From assembly GCA_965153355.1 (NCBI GenBank), contig OZ231127.1, positions 97,712,001 through 97,776,000 of the forward strand: a DNA stretch of 64,000 bases. Direction: 5' to 3'. A program made the position numbers and the translations under genes. Below are positions 44,753 through 56,757 of the stretch, one piece after another. Source of the stretch: Flaccisagitta enflata (taxonomy: Eukaryota > Chaetognatha > Sagittoidea > Aphragmophora). The notes under the pieces are model-generated. The model saw nothing but the letters and a program-made list of their open reading frames with translations. It had not been told where the DNA came from and searched no databases. The first letter of the stretch is position 1; every line of letters starts with the position of its first letter.

Positions 44753-45340
44753 CCTTTTTGGGCAGCGACCTCAAAGGGCCGATGTCCTGTAGGACACAGG
44801 GGTGAACTTCCAGACATCCGTACGTCCGTCCGTACGTCCATTCGTCCCCCCCTTGAGGCCCCTCTCAGGCCCCAAATCAGCCCTCTCAGACCCCAAATCA
44901 GCCCTCTCAGGCCCCAAGTCAGCCCTCTCAGACTCAAAATCACCCCTCTCAGACCCAAAATCAGCCCTTCTAGATCCTAAATTAGCTCACTCAAGCCCAA
45001 AATCAGCCGACTAGGGTACTAGATCAGCCTTGTCAGGCCCAAAATCAACCATTTCAGGCCTGAAATCAGACCTCTCAAACCTAAAATCTGTCTCAATTCA
45101 GCCCTCAAAATGACCCTCTCAGGTTCAAATCTGCCCTCATCCCTGATCTCATTACTGTTCTCCAATCAATCAACTCAGTCCTTAAATGTGCTTTCTCAGG
45201 ACGTCTGGAAATTCACCCCTGTGTCCTACAGGACATTGGCCCTTTGGGGCCGCTGCCCTGCTCCCACTCAGCTTCTTCAGCTAATCACTCCAAGCGGGGC
45301 ATCGGGTACCGCTGACCATGTGCAATGCTTGGATGACTAG
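44753..45340 (+). mobile_element. Foldback-tail element, subfamily 2, copy FB3
   Basis: Head GGGCAGCGACCTCAAAGGGC, then cgatgtcctgtaggacacag; 21-bp units ccccaaatcagccctctcagg; inverted head with GGACATTGGCCCTTTGGGGC, then CGCTGCCC; tail with TCGGGTACCGCTGACCATGT, then gcaatgctt, ending GGATGACTAG. Confidence 0.75.
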
Positions 45341-45344
45341 TTGG

Positions 45345-45530
45345 ATAATGGTCCCAAAGGGGCTGATGACCTATGCTTTCACGCATAGGGGAAATTTCTC
45401 CTCCTTCACCTTCTCCTCCCTCTTCTTCGTCCCCCCCCCTCAAGGCCCAAATCCTATCTTCAAGGCTCAAGTCCCAGCCTTGAGGCTCAAATACCTGCCT
45501 TGATCTAACGCTTTTGCGACTATCCCTGCT
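45345..45530 (+). mobile_element. Foldback-tail fragment (subfamily 1)
   Basis: Decayed head (cccaaaggggctgatgacct, then atgctttcac), four to five 20-bp units, and terminus gatctaacgcttttgcgact, then atc. It abuts FB3 directly. Confidence 0.6.
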
Positions 45531-45553
45531 TCCTGTTTGTTTTTTTTTTTCAG

Positions 45554-45695
45554 CGCAACCTACTGAATGAAGATGAAACCTTTTCCCCAACCACAAACAT
45601 GATATTGCTAGCCCTCCATGTTGTCATCCTATTCCTCGTTGGCGTTGGTCTTGGCTATGGAGTCGCGGGGTTCTTGATCGATTCCCCCACAAATG
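45554..45695 (+). CDS. Candidate short exon encoding a transmembrane helix
   Basis: A long T tract and CAG (45551-45553) precede 47 open codons, followed by a G|GTAGGA donor-like site (45696). The peptide is acidic (RNLLNEDETFSPTTN), then a clean hydrophobic helix of about 26 residues rich in Leu, Val and Gly (MILLALHVVILFLVG then VGLGYGVAGFLI), then IDSPTN. The sequence is not repetitive, unlike both flanks. No family is named. Partner exons were not found, so this could be an isolated or relic exon. Confidence 0.4.
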
Positions 45696-45709
45696 GTAGG
45701 ATCAATTTT

Positions 45710-45905
45710 AACAAGGTTGGATACACGGCTACCCCAGTTGCATGATGGTGGGCAGGGGCCGTTTTTTAGGTCACTTGATCATTTGGGCGGGAGCAGTAAG
45801 GCCAAAGAACGCAAAATCACCCAAAAAGTAGTGTGACGGACTGATGAACCAACAGACCAACAGACTGACAAAGTGGGGTGTAGAGTCGCGTAGAACGCGA
45901 CTAGA
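45710..45905 (-). mobile_element. Palindrome-head element, copy B2
   Basis: Minus strand: head AGTCGCGTTCTACGCGACT, CTACACCCCACTTTGTCAGT, short TTTT tract, 'actgctcccgcccaaatgat' and end 'catgcaactggggtagccgt', then gtatccaaccttgtt. Confidence 0.7.
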
Positions 45906-46065
45906 AATCAAGATTTGATGATCAATAAAGGAATCCTTGTATTCATGTAAGCGGCAGCCACTTTCTCAGAGATATATCCCCGCAGAATTTCATAATTTAT
46001 GGCCATTTTATGGGTCATTTTTTATGAAATCATAAAAAATACCCCAAAAATTAGCATAAGATTAT

Positions 46066-46623
46066 TGTCAAAGTGTCAATACGCGTCCGGGCAACTTGGC
46101 AGCGCCTCAGCGAGAGAGGAAGAAAGACTCGCCAGATATAAGGATATATATGGACGTGTAATCTGTACAGAGAATATGAAACGATGATGAGATATACGCA
46201 ATAATAATGAACCCGAAACCTACTGCCCCAGCCCCTTTCTCTGCCCCCGCCGTCTCCTCTTCCTCCTCTTCTCTGTTCCGTATCCCCGTCGTCTTCGTCC
46301 CGTATCGCCGTCCCGTCTCCTCCTCCTCCTCCTTCTCCCCCTCCTTCTCCCCTTCCTCCTCCTACTTCTCCCGCCCCGTCCGTTAGTAATGATCAATCAG
46401 TAATGATAATTACCTACAAACTCTTCGCAGATAGTGAGGATGCCAAGTCGTCGGAAGAATAATACTAATTATGAAGGTATCATTTTTAGGAGAGATGAAG
46501 TAAAGACGCTAAGAAGAAGAAATATGATATGAGGCTGGTCTATCATCGTGTTTTGATGATAGATCAGTCCCGCATCGATTCTCTCTCTTCGCTTCACTTC
46601 TTGGGGGGCTCATGTTATTGACA
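46066..46623 (-). repeat. 3' LTR of the 14.4-kb element
   Basis: Starts TGTCAAAGTGTCAATACG and ends GTTATTGACA on the plus strand. It contains a C/T-rich block with ctgcccccgccgtctcc and a hairpin tctatcatc-gtgtttt-gatgataga (46539-46563). Directly inside it lies the purine-rich (minus strand) tract. Confidence 0.85.
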
Positions 46624-47870
46624 CCCCCGCCTTCCTTCTTCTAAGAAGGGACCCGTGTTAACAGGTGTCCCCCTAAGAAGTGGAAGGTTCTTCTCCGTCC
46701 TTCAGTATTAGACTTGGCCAATTGTTAGTGAGTTCCCTTTTTTTTTTTTACTGATTGATATCTTTGTATTTCTTAATTGATTTTTTTTCTTTTTCTTTTT
46801 TTTGGGGGGGGGGTAAGGAGAAAGTTAACGCTAGTTGGGTTTTTTCTTTTTTTTTTTCGTTGACTATTTAAAAACATTGCTTTATTTTTGACATTGTTAT
46901 TGTTTTTATTTTTTGACATTGTTCTTGACATTGTTTTTGACATTGTTTATCAACATTGTTTATTTTAATGCTTTTTCATTGTTAGTCAAACATTGTTTAT
47001 CGTAATGTTTTAACTTTGTTTATCGTTTATTGTTTTTGTTTTTTGATAATGCTTGAACATTGTTTGATAACATTGTTTATCTTGATGTTTTAACTTTGTT
47101 TATTGAACATTGTTTTTCCTGATGCTTTAAAATTGTTAGTCTAACATTATTTATCTTAATGTTTTAACTTTGTTTATTAAACATTCTTTATCTTAATGCT
47201 TAACGATTGTTTGTCTTCATGTTTTAACACTATTTGTCAAACATTGATTATCTTATTGTTTCAACATTTTTTATTAAACATGGTTTTTCCTATTGCTTCA
47301 ACATTGTTTGTCAAACATTGTTTATCCTAATGTTTTAACTTTGTTTTATGCTTTAACTATGTTTATCAAACGTTGTTTATTTGTTTATTTGTTTATTCTC
47401 TTGATATTGTTCTGATCTGATTTTTTTTCTAACATAGCTTAGTTACATTTTTACATGATGTTCATTCTACTGTTTTACCATTAAATATCAACTGTGTTTA
47501 ACACCATTTTTTCTTTTATATTTCTTGATTAAAGTCGTTCTTTTTTGTTTTCAACATTGTTTCATCATTTCCCTTTCTAAACATTATTCAATATTGTTTA
47601 TCTGATATGTTGCTTTAATATTGTTTATCTGACAATTTTCACGGCATATGTTGATTTAATTAATTGATCAATGAACTCTTTTTGTTTTTTGATTTTCCAT
47701 TTACCTAATGTCGTTGTCTTGACAACATGGGCCGTGTCTAAATTGATTGCGTTAAAAAGTGAAAAAATCGTTGATCTATTGTTGTCTAGGCCGTAACTGA
47801 AATTCATTGAGTTTAAACTGTAACAAGGTCATTAGTAAAAACTGTTAAATTATGCGAAAAATGCCTTAAA
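46624..47870. repeat. Internal region with degenerate 'aacattgtttatc' repeats
   Basis: From about 46880 to 47640 the motif aacattgtttatctt/ttttaactttg recurs at roughly 20-35 bp. No coding frame. Confidence 0.7.
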
Positions 47871-47884
47871 AACGACTTTGCGGT

Positions 47885-47957
47885 GGACGGACGGACCGAC
47901 CGACCGACTGATGGACAGAAAATTGGCTTATAGAGTCATGTAGCGCGCGACTGAAAA
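47885..47957 (-). mobile_element. Palindrome-head fragment
   Basis: Minus strand: AGTCGCGCGCTACATGACTC, then TATAAGCC, then a GTCC/GGTC tract. Only the head survives. Confidence 0.5.
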
Positions 47958-48599
47958 CTTATTTTCTAAGATGTTAACCAACATTGGGTCGTCGTTATGA
48001 CTGGGGGAATGTTTGAATTTCTTCTTATTAAGACATAACTTGCATCTTGAATGATTCGTGGTAGTTACAGGCGTATAAGGTTGATATGAATTGTGATATA
48101 CAGGGTGCTTCGCGTTAATGTCAGAGGAGAGAAAAATGAATTTAGGATGCGTCACTGCTCTCCAACATGCGCTTAGCCGTCCCACTTGGGAGGAATTAAC
48201 CGAAAAGCGCGTCAAAAGTTTCATCTCTAAGTACAAAATGTGTCACGACTCTCCTCTTATTCTGACTATCTGCTTACTGTTACGCTTTTGTTGCCGTGGT
48301 GGCTTATTTATTTATTGTTCTTTTGTGCAACACGCTACACATATCGATGTGTGAATACATACGATATAACTGTCTTCGCGATTACGGCAGTGAGAACTGT
48401 ACAATAGAGGGCGCGTCACTGTTTTTGTTATGTATACAGTCAAGGGAGTTACGATTCGTTTACACATAAAAATGGTGTAGCACAAAGAGTCAAAAACCAA
48501 AAAAATTTAGAGACAATTGACATAAATATGGTTAAAAAAGTAGACGGGGCAGAGTATTCAATCCACTATCGTGAATTATGTGAGTTATGTACGCATAGG

Positions 48600-49220
48600 G
48601 TGTATTACTGCCCCCGCCGTGAGAAACGTGAAAGTCGATATGTAGAGGGCGCATCATTGACTAAGCGATGACGCAAAGGTGAAGCGTGTACGGGCCCTTT
48701 ACTGCCCCCGCCGTACAAAAGGTGAAACCTTGAGAAGTGTATGGTGTTTTTGCTGTCTTCCGTGTTATGAGGAATGACAAATTTGTGCTCGGTATAGTTA
48801 CTGCCCCCGCCATGAGAACAGTGAAAGCGTTGATGACAAAGTGGCGTATAAATTGAAATTCGATTTGACAATGCTGCATCACTGCCCCCGCCGTAATCAT
48901 GTGCAACTCTATAAATAGAGAACGCGTTATTTTCTTCTTGTATGAAAATGAGAAAAAAAAACAAGGTTCAGTGTGTATGGGGCGTGCCACTGCCCCGCTG
49001 TACAAAGGTGACACCTTGAAAAGTATTGGGTGATTCGTTGCTTTGTTTATGAACAATGAAACAGATTGAGTAATGGGGAACAACACTGCCCCCACCATGA
49101 GAACAGTGAAAACGATTATAGCCATGGCCTGTTTCGCCGGCCACATTAATGACTGCCCCTGCCGCTTAAGCTGAGGATTCGATTCGAAGAGGCCGAGTCG
49201 CTGCCTCTGCCGTGAAATAG
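48600..49220. repeat. Spaced repeat of ctgcccccgccgt core, 8 copies
   Basis: Copies near 48609, 48702, 48801, 48885, 48990, 49087, 49152 and 49201. Each has 'actgcccccgccgtgagaac', then agtgaaagcg, or a variant, 50-105 bp apart. The same core is in the LTR (46242, 60067). A 199-codon minus frame across it is an effect of the repeat. Confidence 0.75.
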
Positions 49221-49386
49221 TAAAACGTTGGGAGCTAAAGAGCGCTATAAGCAGGGGCATTTATCGTTCGGTGTACGTTTGATTTGGTGGTGTATTTAAA
49301 TTTGTTTGGCTCACCACCGTGTATGTTTTGTTTGTTTATTCAGTAGTCACGGTAAAAACAATTCTGTTTTTGTGTTCTTTTGTTTT

Positions 49387-49417
<31 letters not shown>

Positions 49418-50033
49418 TTGTTTTTTTTATTAGGGACTTGAATGATTTTGATTTTGGTCTGGTGAAATGTGGAGGCGGGGATGATTGATGGTTTGAAACA
49501 CTGGGTTTGCTTGTTTAGTTTTGTTTCATTTTTGTTTTTATTTTTTTGTTTTTAATTCTTTATTTTTTCTCGTTTACATGTATTGAATTTATTTCTATTT
49601 TTTACAGTTTGTATAATCATCTTTTAAACGTGATTTGTTTTAATTGAGCAAAACGTATATGCAGTTCAAAAAAAAATCTTACATATTATGATAATGTTGC
49701 CACCTAAATAACTTCATTAGTTTATATGTGATAATTTACGTAGCAATGCGACCAAATTTATTTAACCAAATTCACTTTACTTTCCTTCTTTCCCGGGAAA
49801 GAGGGTCAAATTGAGATTCTTAGTGTAGAAAATCCCTCACAATCACACGATGGCGGATGTCCCATTCACACTCGCATTCACTTAGAATTTCTACATGATA
49901 GTGTCTTGTCGCAATGTTATGTAAAAGAATCACTACATATCTCTTAATTGCTAGCTTAGTCATTCATTGATACAGTTCTAATGGAAATTTTGCTTCTTTG
50001 CTTGTGTTAGGATAGAAAACACTGTGGTGGGAC
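49221..50033. other. Internal region, T-rich, no gene seen
   Basis: Between the spaced repeat and the gag-like ORF stop. Contains GTTTT-rich low complexity (49370-49430). Confidence 0.4.
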
Positions 50034-51539
50034 CTATGATCTGCCCCAGGAGATGGGTGACCCTCGAGATGATAGGGACTTAGACGAGTTTTGCGTGCAC
50101 CTGTGCATTGCATTTGAGCTGAGGCATGATTTTGGTGATGCTGATGTTAGTCCAGAAGAAAGCAAGGACGTTGATGACATTGATGTCATTGATGATCCTC
50201 GCGATGATATTTGCATAAGAGAATGATGAGAATGTCTGTAAGTCGGGAGGATGTTTGAACTGTGACTTGATCTGTTTGATCTGTGTGATATAGAGTTTTG
50301 ATGGCCCTGGCCTTGGCTTCTGACACTGGTATACTTACTGCCTGCGATCTTACTATTGTCAGTAGAGACTGTTGATGCCAAATGTCTGTTGACATTTGAT
50401 GACCATCGCTTTTTATTTGAGAACGCGTTGTTTTGGTTTGAGCAGGCATTGTGCTGTTGGCTTTGAGTCTGTCGATGATTCTGAGGCGGTGACCATGGGC
50501 TCTTACTGTATGAGGGGGTTGGTCGTTGTGGCGTGTTGATTCGAGGATCTGTTCTGTTTGATTGTTCTCGTGGCCAGATTGCTAAGGAGAGGAAGATTGC
50601 CTCTGCTGAGATGGGATGTTGATTAATTGGCTTTTGTTTGTCAGTTTGTCCTGGCTCATGATTTATGACTACAGTTGGCTAGTGGCGTTTTGGTATGGGC
50701 GCGCTAGCTAAGTGTTGGCGTTTGGTGATTTGTTGATCTGACTCAATTGACTGTTGTCTCGATGTGTCCTTGGATGTTTTCGTTGAGGTGGGAGATTGGT
50801 TTGTTTTCTGTTTTCCGGCCGTTGGTTTTGATTTTGGGTCTTGATCGGTGGCTGGTTGTTCGTCGTAGTTGGCCTTTGCTCCTTGCTCAATTGAGGATGT
50901 CAGATCGGTGTCATCTTGTTCTTCGTGGCATGATGATATGGCTGAATCAGACGTTTGGGCCCTGATCTGGCGTTGCTCTTCATTCTGTTCTCGTCTTTTG
51001 TCCAGTTGGCGTCGCTGTTCATTGAAATGTTGGCGCTCGTCCAGATGGCGTTTTTGTCTGCCGAGCTCTTCTTCTTGTCTCCGTAGGGACGCTCGGGCTT
51101 CTGCGATGGCAATTGCTTCTTCTTCCCGCGCTATGGCTGCTGCCTCTTGGTCATAGCGGATGTCGGCTGAGGTCAATGTTGGTTTGGTGCTTTCAACTGG
51201 TGATTTGACCGAGTCGTTGATGTTGACTGTTTCAGCTGATTGGGTAGCGGGAGAGGGGTTGATGTTCGCGTTTCTTGCCTTCTTTTGAATGAAAGTTTGT
51301 GCAAAATTGATGGTTTCTTCCAACTCACGTTCATCTTGAAGAGCTTTTTTCGTTTTTCCTAAGACTGTAATGGCGTCTTTCAACTCTTCTTCCATGGTAA
51401 TGAACTTGCTGGTGATTGCCCGATTGCCTGTTTTACCATTGTGTCCACTTGCCTCTTTGGCAAAAAGGTAAGCCATGGTTGCCTTGTGTAGTGATTCCAT
51501 CGTCTTTGTGACAGATAGACGTTTGACTTTTCGTCCCAT
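50034..51539 (-). CDS. Gag-like ORF of the LTR element with one in-frame TAG
   Basis: ATG at 51537-51539. 286 codons to a TAG (50679-50681), then about 214 further codons in the same frame to a TAG at 50034-50036. Residues 1-110 are helical and basic (MGRKVKRLSV start). 130-200 is a coiled-coil of Glu/Arg/Gln. The rest is Ser/Gln/Thr-rich and disordered, as is the part beyond the internal TAG. No CCHC knuckle or protease motif was found. The continuation with similar composition argues that the TAG is either a recent nonsense change or a read-through site of the kind known in some retroviruses. The stop context is CAC TAG CCA. A gag function is inferred from position and coiled coil only. Confidence 0.55.
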
Positions 51540-52480
51540 TGTGTTTTGTCGTCTGTAGGTCTAATTTGTCTCCTCTTGTTTTGATTTTTTTTGTTTTTTT
51601 GTTTTGGAATGTTTTGTTGTATTGTTTATTCGTTGTCTTGTTAAGTTTGGTCTGATTATTGTTTTATTTTGTTTTGCTTATTTTGCTTGTTTATTTGTTT
51701 TGTTTGTTCTATTTCACTTAGTTTTATTTTTACCGAATGATCTGTTCTGTTTCCCTTGTTTTACTGTCTTATTATCTTGTTTGTGTTTTTGTTTTGTATA
51801 ATTCTTTGTTTGTTTCAGTTGTTTGATATGTTGGTTTGTTTTGTCTTTATCTGTTTTGTTGTGCTCTGGGCCAGTTCGTTTGTTTTATTTGCTGTTCTTT
51901 TTGCCTTATTCCTGTCTGTTGTGTTTGTTTTAGGTTATGTTTTGTTTTGATAAGTCAATTTGATATGTATGTTTTGTCTTGTTTTGCTAATTTTTTGTTT
52001 TGTTTTGTTTATTAGTTAGTTTGTTTTCTGTTTTCTGTTTGTTCAATATCGTTTTGTTGTTTGTTTAATTCTTAGAAAAGACGGTTGTTGTTTTTGTTGT
52101 CTTATTGTTTGTTTGTTTTGTTTGTAACTTTGTGTTTCGTTTTGTCTTGTGTTATGTTTTATTTGTTGTCTTGTTTTGCTTCTGTTTTGTTTGTTAAACC
52201 GTGTTTTATTTTTTTTTTTATGATCGTTTGCCAAAATGTGCTTTTACCTTGTTTCTGTTTGTTTTGTTTTATGTTTTCTAGTCTGTTTCCTTTTCTTTTG
52301 TCTCGTCTTGTTTTTATCTATATCTGTTTTTTTTGGTCCCTTTTTGTTGTGTTCTGGTCCGATTTTTTGTTTTGATTTGTTGATTCTGTTTGTTTGGTAT
52401 TGTTTTGTATTGTTTTGTTGTTTTGTTTTTTGTTCGTTTTTTACCTCATTATCTTAGTTTGAATCTATCTTGAATGTTAT
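51540..52480. repeat. GTTTT/TTTGT-rich low-complexity tract
   Basis: About 900 bp of T with interspersed G (A-rich, C-poor on the sense strand) immediately upstream of the gag-like ATG. Phe/Leu/Cys frames on the plus strand are spurious. Confidence 0.8.
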
Positions 52481-53420
52481 TTGTTCGTCTTTTTACGTTT
52501 ACACTGTGGCGTTGTGGGCAACGTGGATTCGCGATGGTGATTTCCGCGTGTTTGATTGATTTAGTAGCGTGGGAGAGGAAAGGAAATGCGTCTGTTCCGT
52601 TTTTCCTATGTTTGAGAACAGATAGTGCTACGGATTGGCGTTTTTGTAATGAATTTCCCACTGATCAAATCATATGATAACTCGGTAGGTTTCTACTTAA
52701 GATGTCACTGAATGCCCGTCAGGTGGCAGGTATACAACGTTTATGAACTGTTGTGTGTCACGTGACCTCTTTTTTGCCCATTAGGCGTCGCAATAAAATT
52801 GTATTGATAACGTGCCTCAAAGGCGGAAGCAGCAAAGGCAAAGGCAGTACAAGATAGAGGTTACAATGTAGACACGTAAAATTAACAAATAGACTGGAGC
52901 GCTTTACTTTCCTAATCTGCGTGTCTTTTTATACAATGAACGACAAGTATTCAAGTTGTATTTGGATGATGAACAATATCTTTATTTGTTTATCATGTAT
53001 GGCCAGGTCAATGAATTCACAGCGGCGGATTGAAACGCGCCGGCGGTACGAGCACGATGACAAAAAAGTCAGAGTTCGTTGGTTGGTTGGTTTCTTTGAT
53101 ATAATGGAAGAGCGGTTTATCGATGATCCGGAACGATCGCAAAGGAACGAATCGAGCGATTGACTCAGTTTGAGGGTAGTCTGTTTAAGAGGAACGAGGT
53201 TCGATTGTCACTTGTCAAATGAGCGTGACGAAATTTGCGCGTAAGAATTGATCGATCGATCGGCGGAGTTTTAGTCTGTTGCGAGTGTACTCGCTTTTCT
53301 GAACTTTAATTTTTATGTTATGTTAAACAGACTGATTTATTATCTGAATTTCATTGAATAAACCGTTCTTATTTTACTTTTTCCTTTAATAGAATTCTCA
53401 CATTTGTTCTTCTTTGCCTT
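52481..53420. other. Element leader, no gene seen
   Basis: Non-repetitive stretch of the 8.3-kb region between the 5' LTR and the gag-like ORF. No supported ORF. Confidence 0.4.
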
Positions 53421-53429
53421 CTGGTGTAT

Positions 53430-53668
53430 GCAGTCGCGGGTCGACAGTCCAAAGACCGGGCCGGGCGTTATCGCACACTTGCTTTTAAGCGGTCGCGGGT
53501 CAACAGTCTGAAGACTGGGCCGGGCGTTATCGCTTTTGTTTGTTTTTTAAGCGGTCGCGGGTCAACCGTCCGAAGACAGGGCCGGGCGTTATCGCTAATT
53601 TGTGTGTCTTTTGTATTTGCGGTCGCGGGTCAACCGTTCGAAGACGGGGCCGGGCGTTATCGCAAATG
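53430..53668. repeat. Four copies of a 42-bp GC-rich repeat with ~22-bp spacers
   Basis: Core 'gtcgcgggtcaaccgtccga', then agacngggccgggcgttatcgc, at about 53432, 53496, 53561 and 53625. Spacers are T-rich and unique. Located in the leader of the LTR element. Confidence 0.9.
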
Positions 53669-53919
53669 CAGCTAAAAGGAGAGAAAAGATTATCTTCATG
53701 GCTCTGTTAAAAAATTTGGTTATCTTCGTTCTGCCTGTGAAAGTAATCAATCGTTATTGGGTGGGAGGTGGGGAAATCCAAAAAGTGCCGTTTTGATGTT
53801 ATGCTAACAGACAAGTTTATCGTTCTGAATCGATTAAATACACGTTTTTATTTTTAATTTGTAATCAAATATAATACTCATTCGCTTATTGTATCCACTT
53901 TGGGATGTTTGCTTGCTTG

Positions 53920-54203
53920 TCACCGGCACACACAGGGCGCTAGTTAATCAGTGACTGTCTCCGGCACACACAGGGGCGCTAGTTATTCAGAGACTGCAAG
54001 CTTTTTGTTCTCTTTGTCACCGGCACACACAGGGGTGCTAGTTAATCAGTGACTGTCTCCGGCACACACAGGGGCGCTAGTTATTCAGAGACTGTGTTTT
54101 GCTTAGTCACCGGCACACACAGGGGCGCAAGTTAATCAGTGACTAAGCTTCTTGTTTTCTTTGGTCACCGGCACACACAGGGGCGCTAGTTAATCAGTGA
54201 CGC
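53920..54203. repeat. Seven copies of a ~35-bp repeat, CCGGCACACACAGGGGCGCT type
   Basis: Units read (gtca)ccggcacacacaggggcgct, then agttaatcagtgac, alternating with a tctccggcac...ttattcagagactg subtype, separated by short T-rich linkers. Many units begin GTCAC and end GTGAC, so each can form a short stem. Confidence 0.9.
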
Positions 54204-55253
54204 TAAAAGGGAGAAAAAGGATTATTGTCTTCCCTGTGGAAAAAAATTGATTAGTGCGTTCCGCCTGTTAAGGGATCGATTGTTATTAAGTATCGAATGA
54301 AGGTTAATGCGCCAGAAGCCGTATGACGGATTGGTTGTAAGTCCGCGTTTGGCTGAAATTCCTGGATTAGATGTGATTATTGCGGGAATAACGATTATTA
54401 CAGGGCAGCGTACAGAGTTTGCAAGATTACTGTGAAATTGTAATGTCAAATCATTTCAATTATTTACCAGATTGACCCGGTCTGTGGTGTCTTAGTAAAC
54501 CCTTGTTGTTCAGACTGTGATGCGATTAACATTCAATTTCGGCGTGCAGTGCGGAAATTTGCGATGACGACGGTATGAACGTGAACCGAGTGTCGCGATC
54601 GATAGACGGCCGGCGGTTTTGCTTTCGTAGATTCTCTCTGTCAAATAAACTCAGGGAAGAAACAACGTCTTATTTCTGCATTCTTCTTCCTCACTTTACT
54701 CTTTTCTTTCCCTTCGATTTTCGATCGATCGATCAACCTGTCTGTCTATCAGCCACTCAATCAACCTGTACATGTGATGTGGAGAGTGATGCTATGATGG
54801 GATTCGAATCAAAGACGTTCGTTTCCGAGCTACGATGAATTCGTTTCGATGTCATTTGTTCATTTGCTTGACGGCGATGATGTTAACGATGACTGCGTCG
54901 ATGATGATGACGATGAAGGAGTTAGACAGATTTGGATGTCACGTGATCGTCTTTTTTCTGTTCGATTCCCTATGCGATCTGCCTGACAAACTGTGCGCTC
55001 CTGTGTAAATTGCTCGATAAGAGGATGTTAATTTGGGTGGGAGGGTGGGAGAAAAAGTTTAAGGTTGATTCCTTGTTACCCTCAAAATCTCTACAAAAAA
55101 TTCAGTGAGTAGGAGATCATGAGCTGATTACAAATCTGTGCCCATTGCCCACTTCATCGTCAAGAAGTTGGTCAAAAAAATCAAAACATGTTTACCGCTG
55201 GTCGAAAGAATTCTGACAGAGTTTTGAACACTGCTAATCACAAAAAAAAAATA
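54204..55253. other. Element leader, no gene seen
   Basis: No supported ORF. Short frames such as 54575-54838 have no family resemblance. Confidence 0.4.
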
Positions 55254-55325
55254 TGCTTCCCAGCGGATTTGAACCCTCGACCTCTAAAACCCAGGGCAAA
55301 TGCTGTACCACTACGCTAACTCAGT
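55254..55325 (-). pseudogene. tRNA-like pseudogene or SINE head
   Basis: On the minus strand the RNA polymerase III A box TTAGCGTAGTGG and B box GGTTCAAATCC are intact and properly spaced. Acceptor, anticodon and T stems pair poorly, so it does not fold as a good tRNA and the anticodon cannot be assigned. Confidence 0.4.
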
Positions 55326-55539
55326 AGCGAGTGACAGAGGAGTAAGATACTGAGATATTAATTCAAATATCTCTGATTATGGTAACTTCAGCTGACTGGC
55401 TTTGACAGTCATCATCAAGCATTCGGGCAATAAACGTTCCGACACCATGAGGCTATTCTGCATTCTTTTTTTGTTGTCCCTTTGGTACACGGCCACACCG
55501 CATTTCTGGACAGTTTATGCACATTTCTAAGGCAACCAC

Positions 55540-56190
55540 GCTAACGGCGACCTCAGGGACCTAACTGAAACCTCAGTGACCTCATCGCAGCCTCAATGAC
55601 CTCATCGCGGCCTCAGCGACCTAATTGTGGCATTATCGACCCAATCATGGCATCGGCAACCTATTTGCGGCCTCAGCGGCCTAATCACAGCCTCAGTGAC
55701 CTTATCCCATCATCAGTGACCTAATCGAGCCTTAACAGCCTAATCGCAGCCTCAGCAACCTAATCGCGGCCTCAGCAACCTCTTCCCAGCCCCAGCAACC
55801 TCATCTTTACCTCAGCAACCGCATCATGCCCTCTGCAACCTAAACCCAGCCTCAATTAACCTAAACTTGGTCTCATCAACATAATCTTGGCCTCGGTAAC
55901 CAAATTCCAGCCTTGACAACCTAATCCTGGCCTCGGCAAACTTGTATGGCCTCAGCAAACTAATCCTAGCCTCTCAAACCTGATCCTGGCCTGAGCAACC
56001 TAATCCCGGCCTTGGCAACCTAATCCCAACCTCAGCAGCCTTTTCCCCGCCTCAGCGACATGACCTTGGCCTTAGAAATCTGATCTTAGCCTTGGCGACT
56101 TAATCGTTGCCTCAAAAAGATAAGTCTCAGCCTGATTGACCTAATCCCGGCCTCAGCAACTGGGTCCCGACTTACAGCAACCTAACCTCA
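55540..56190. repeat. 20-bp minisatellite (cctcagcaacctaatcccgg)
   Basis: About 32 degenerate units of cctcagcaacctaatcccgg, variants carrying gcggc or cagcc. The unit length matches the arrays in the foldback-tail elements although the sequence differs. Confidence 0.9.
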
Positions 56191-56757
56191 TGGACCCAGC
56201 CACGGCATCATTTGCGTGCTTCGCATGGCAAAAAATTTGATTTTCTTCTCGTTCCGCTAACCCAATATGGAGTGAAAAAAATCATGAAGATGACCGTTTT
56301 CCTTTTCTTAAAATTCCTTCATTTTCCGTTTTTGTTTTGGCCTTAAAGTTTCCTCAGATTTCCCAGAATTCAGCAAAATCCAGTGTAGTCTCGTTACAAA
56401 AGGAACAATTGTTTGTTGTAGAAAATCATGATTTCTGTAAAAGTAAATGAAGATATCAGAACGTAAGTTACGAAAGACCTTGTGAAAAGACAGATTTTCA
56501 ACTCTTTAAAGAGCAGAAATTTGTAAAAGTTAATTCAAAGAAGATCAGCATATCTTTTTATCCCACTGCAATATACAAATTAGGCTTTCAAAAACAATTT
56601 TCTAAAAAACGGAAGATGAACGATTTTTGATAAAAGAAAAATGGTAGGGGTTCTAAAGTTGGTCACTCCACATTAGGTAAAGAGAACAAAAAGAAATAAG
56701 CAACTTTTGCTATGTGAAGCACCCAACGGCATCATAGATCAAACTAGGCTCACATGG
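56191..56757. other. No gene seen
   Basis: AT-rich internal sequence of the LTR element or of an old insertion. Confidence 0.35.

Noticed and set aside
48661-49260. 199-codon minus-strand frame with hydrophobic repeats
   Set aside because: Generated by the spaced ctgcccccgccgt repeat; no homology or start support.
53430-54203. CRISPR-like arrangement of repeats and spacers
   Set aside because: Eukaryotic setting, inside an LTR-element leader, few copies, T-rich spacers and no cas genes.
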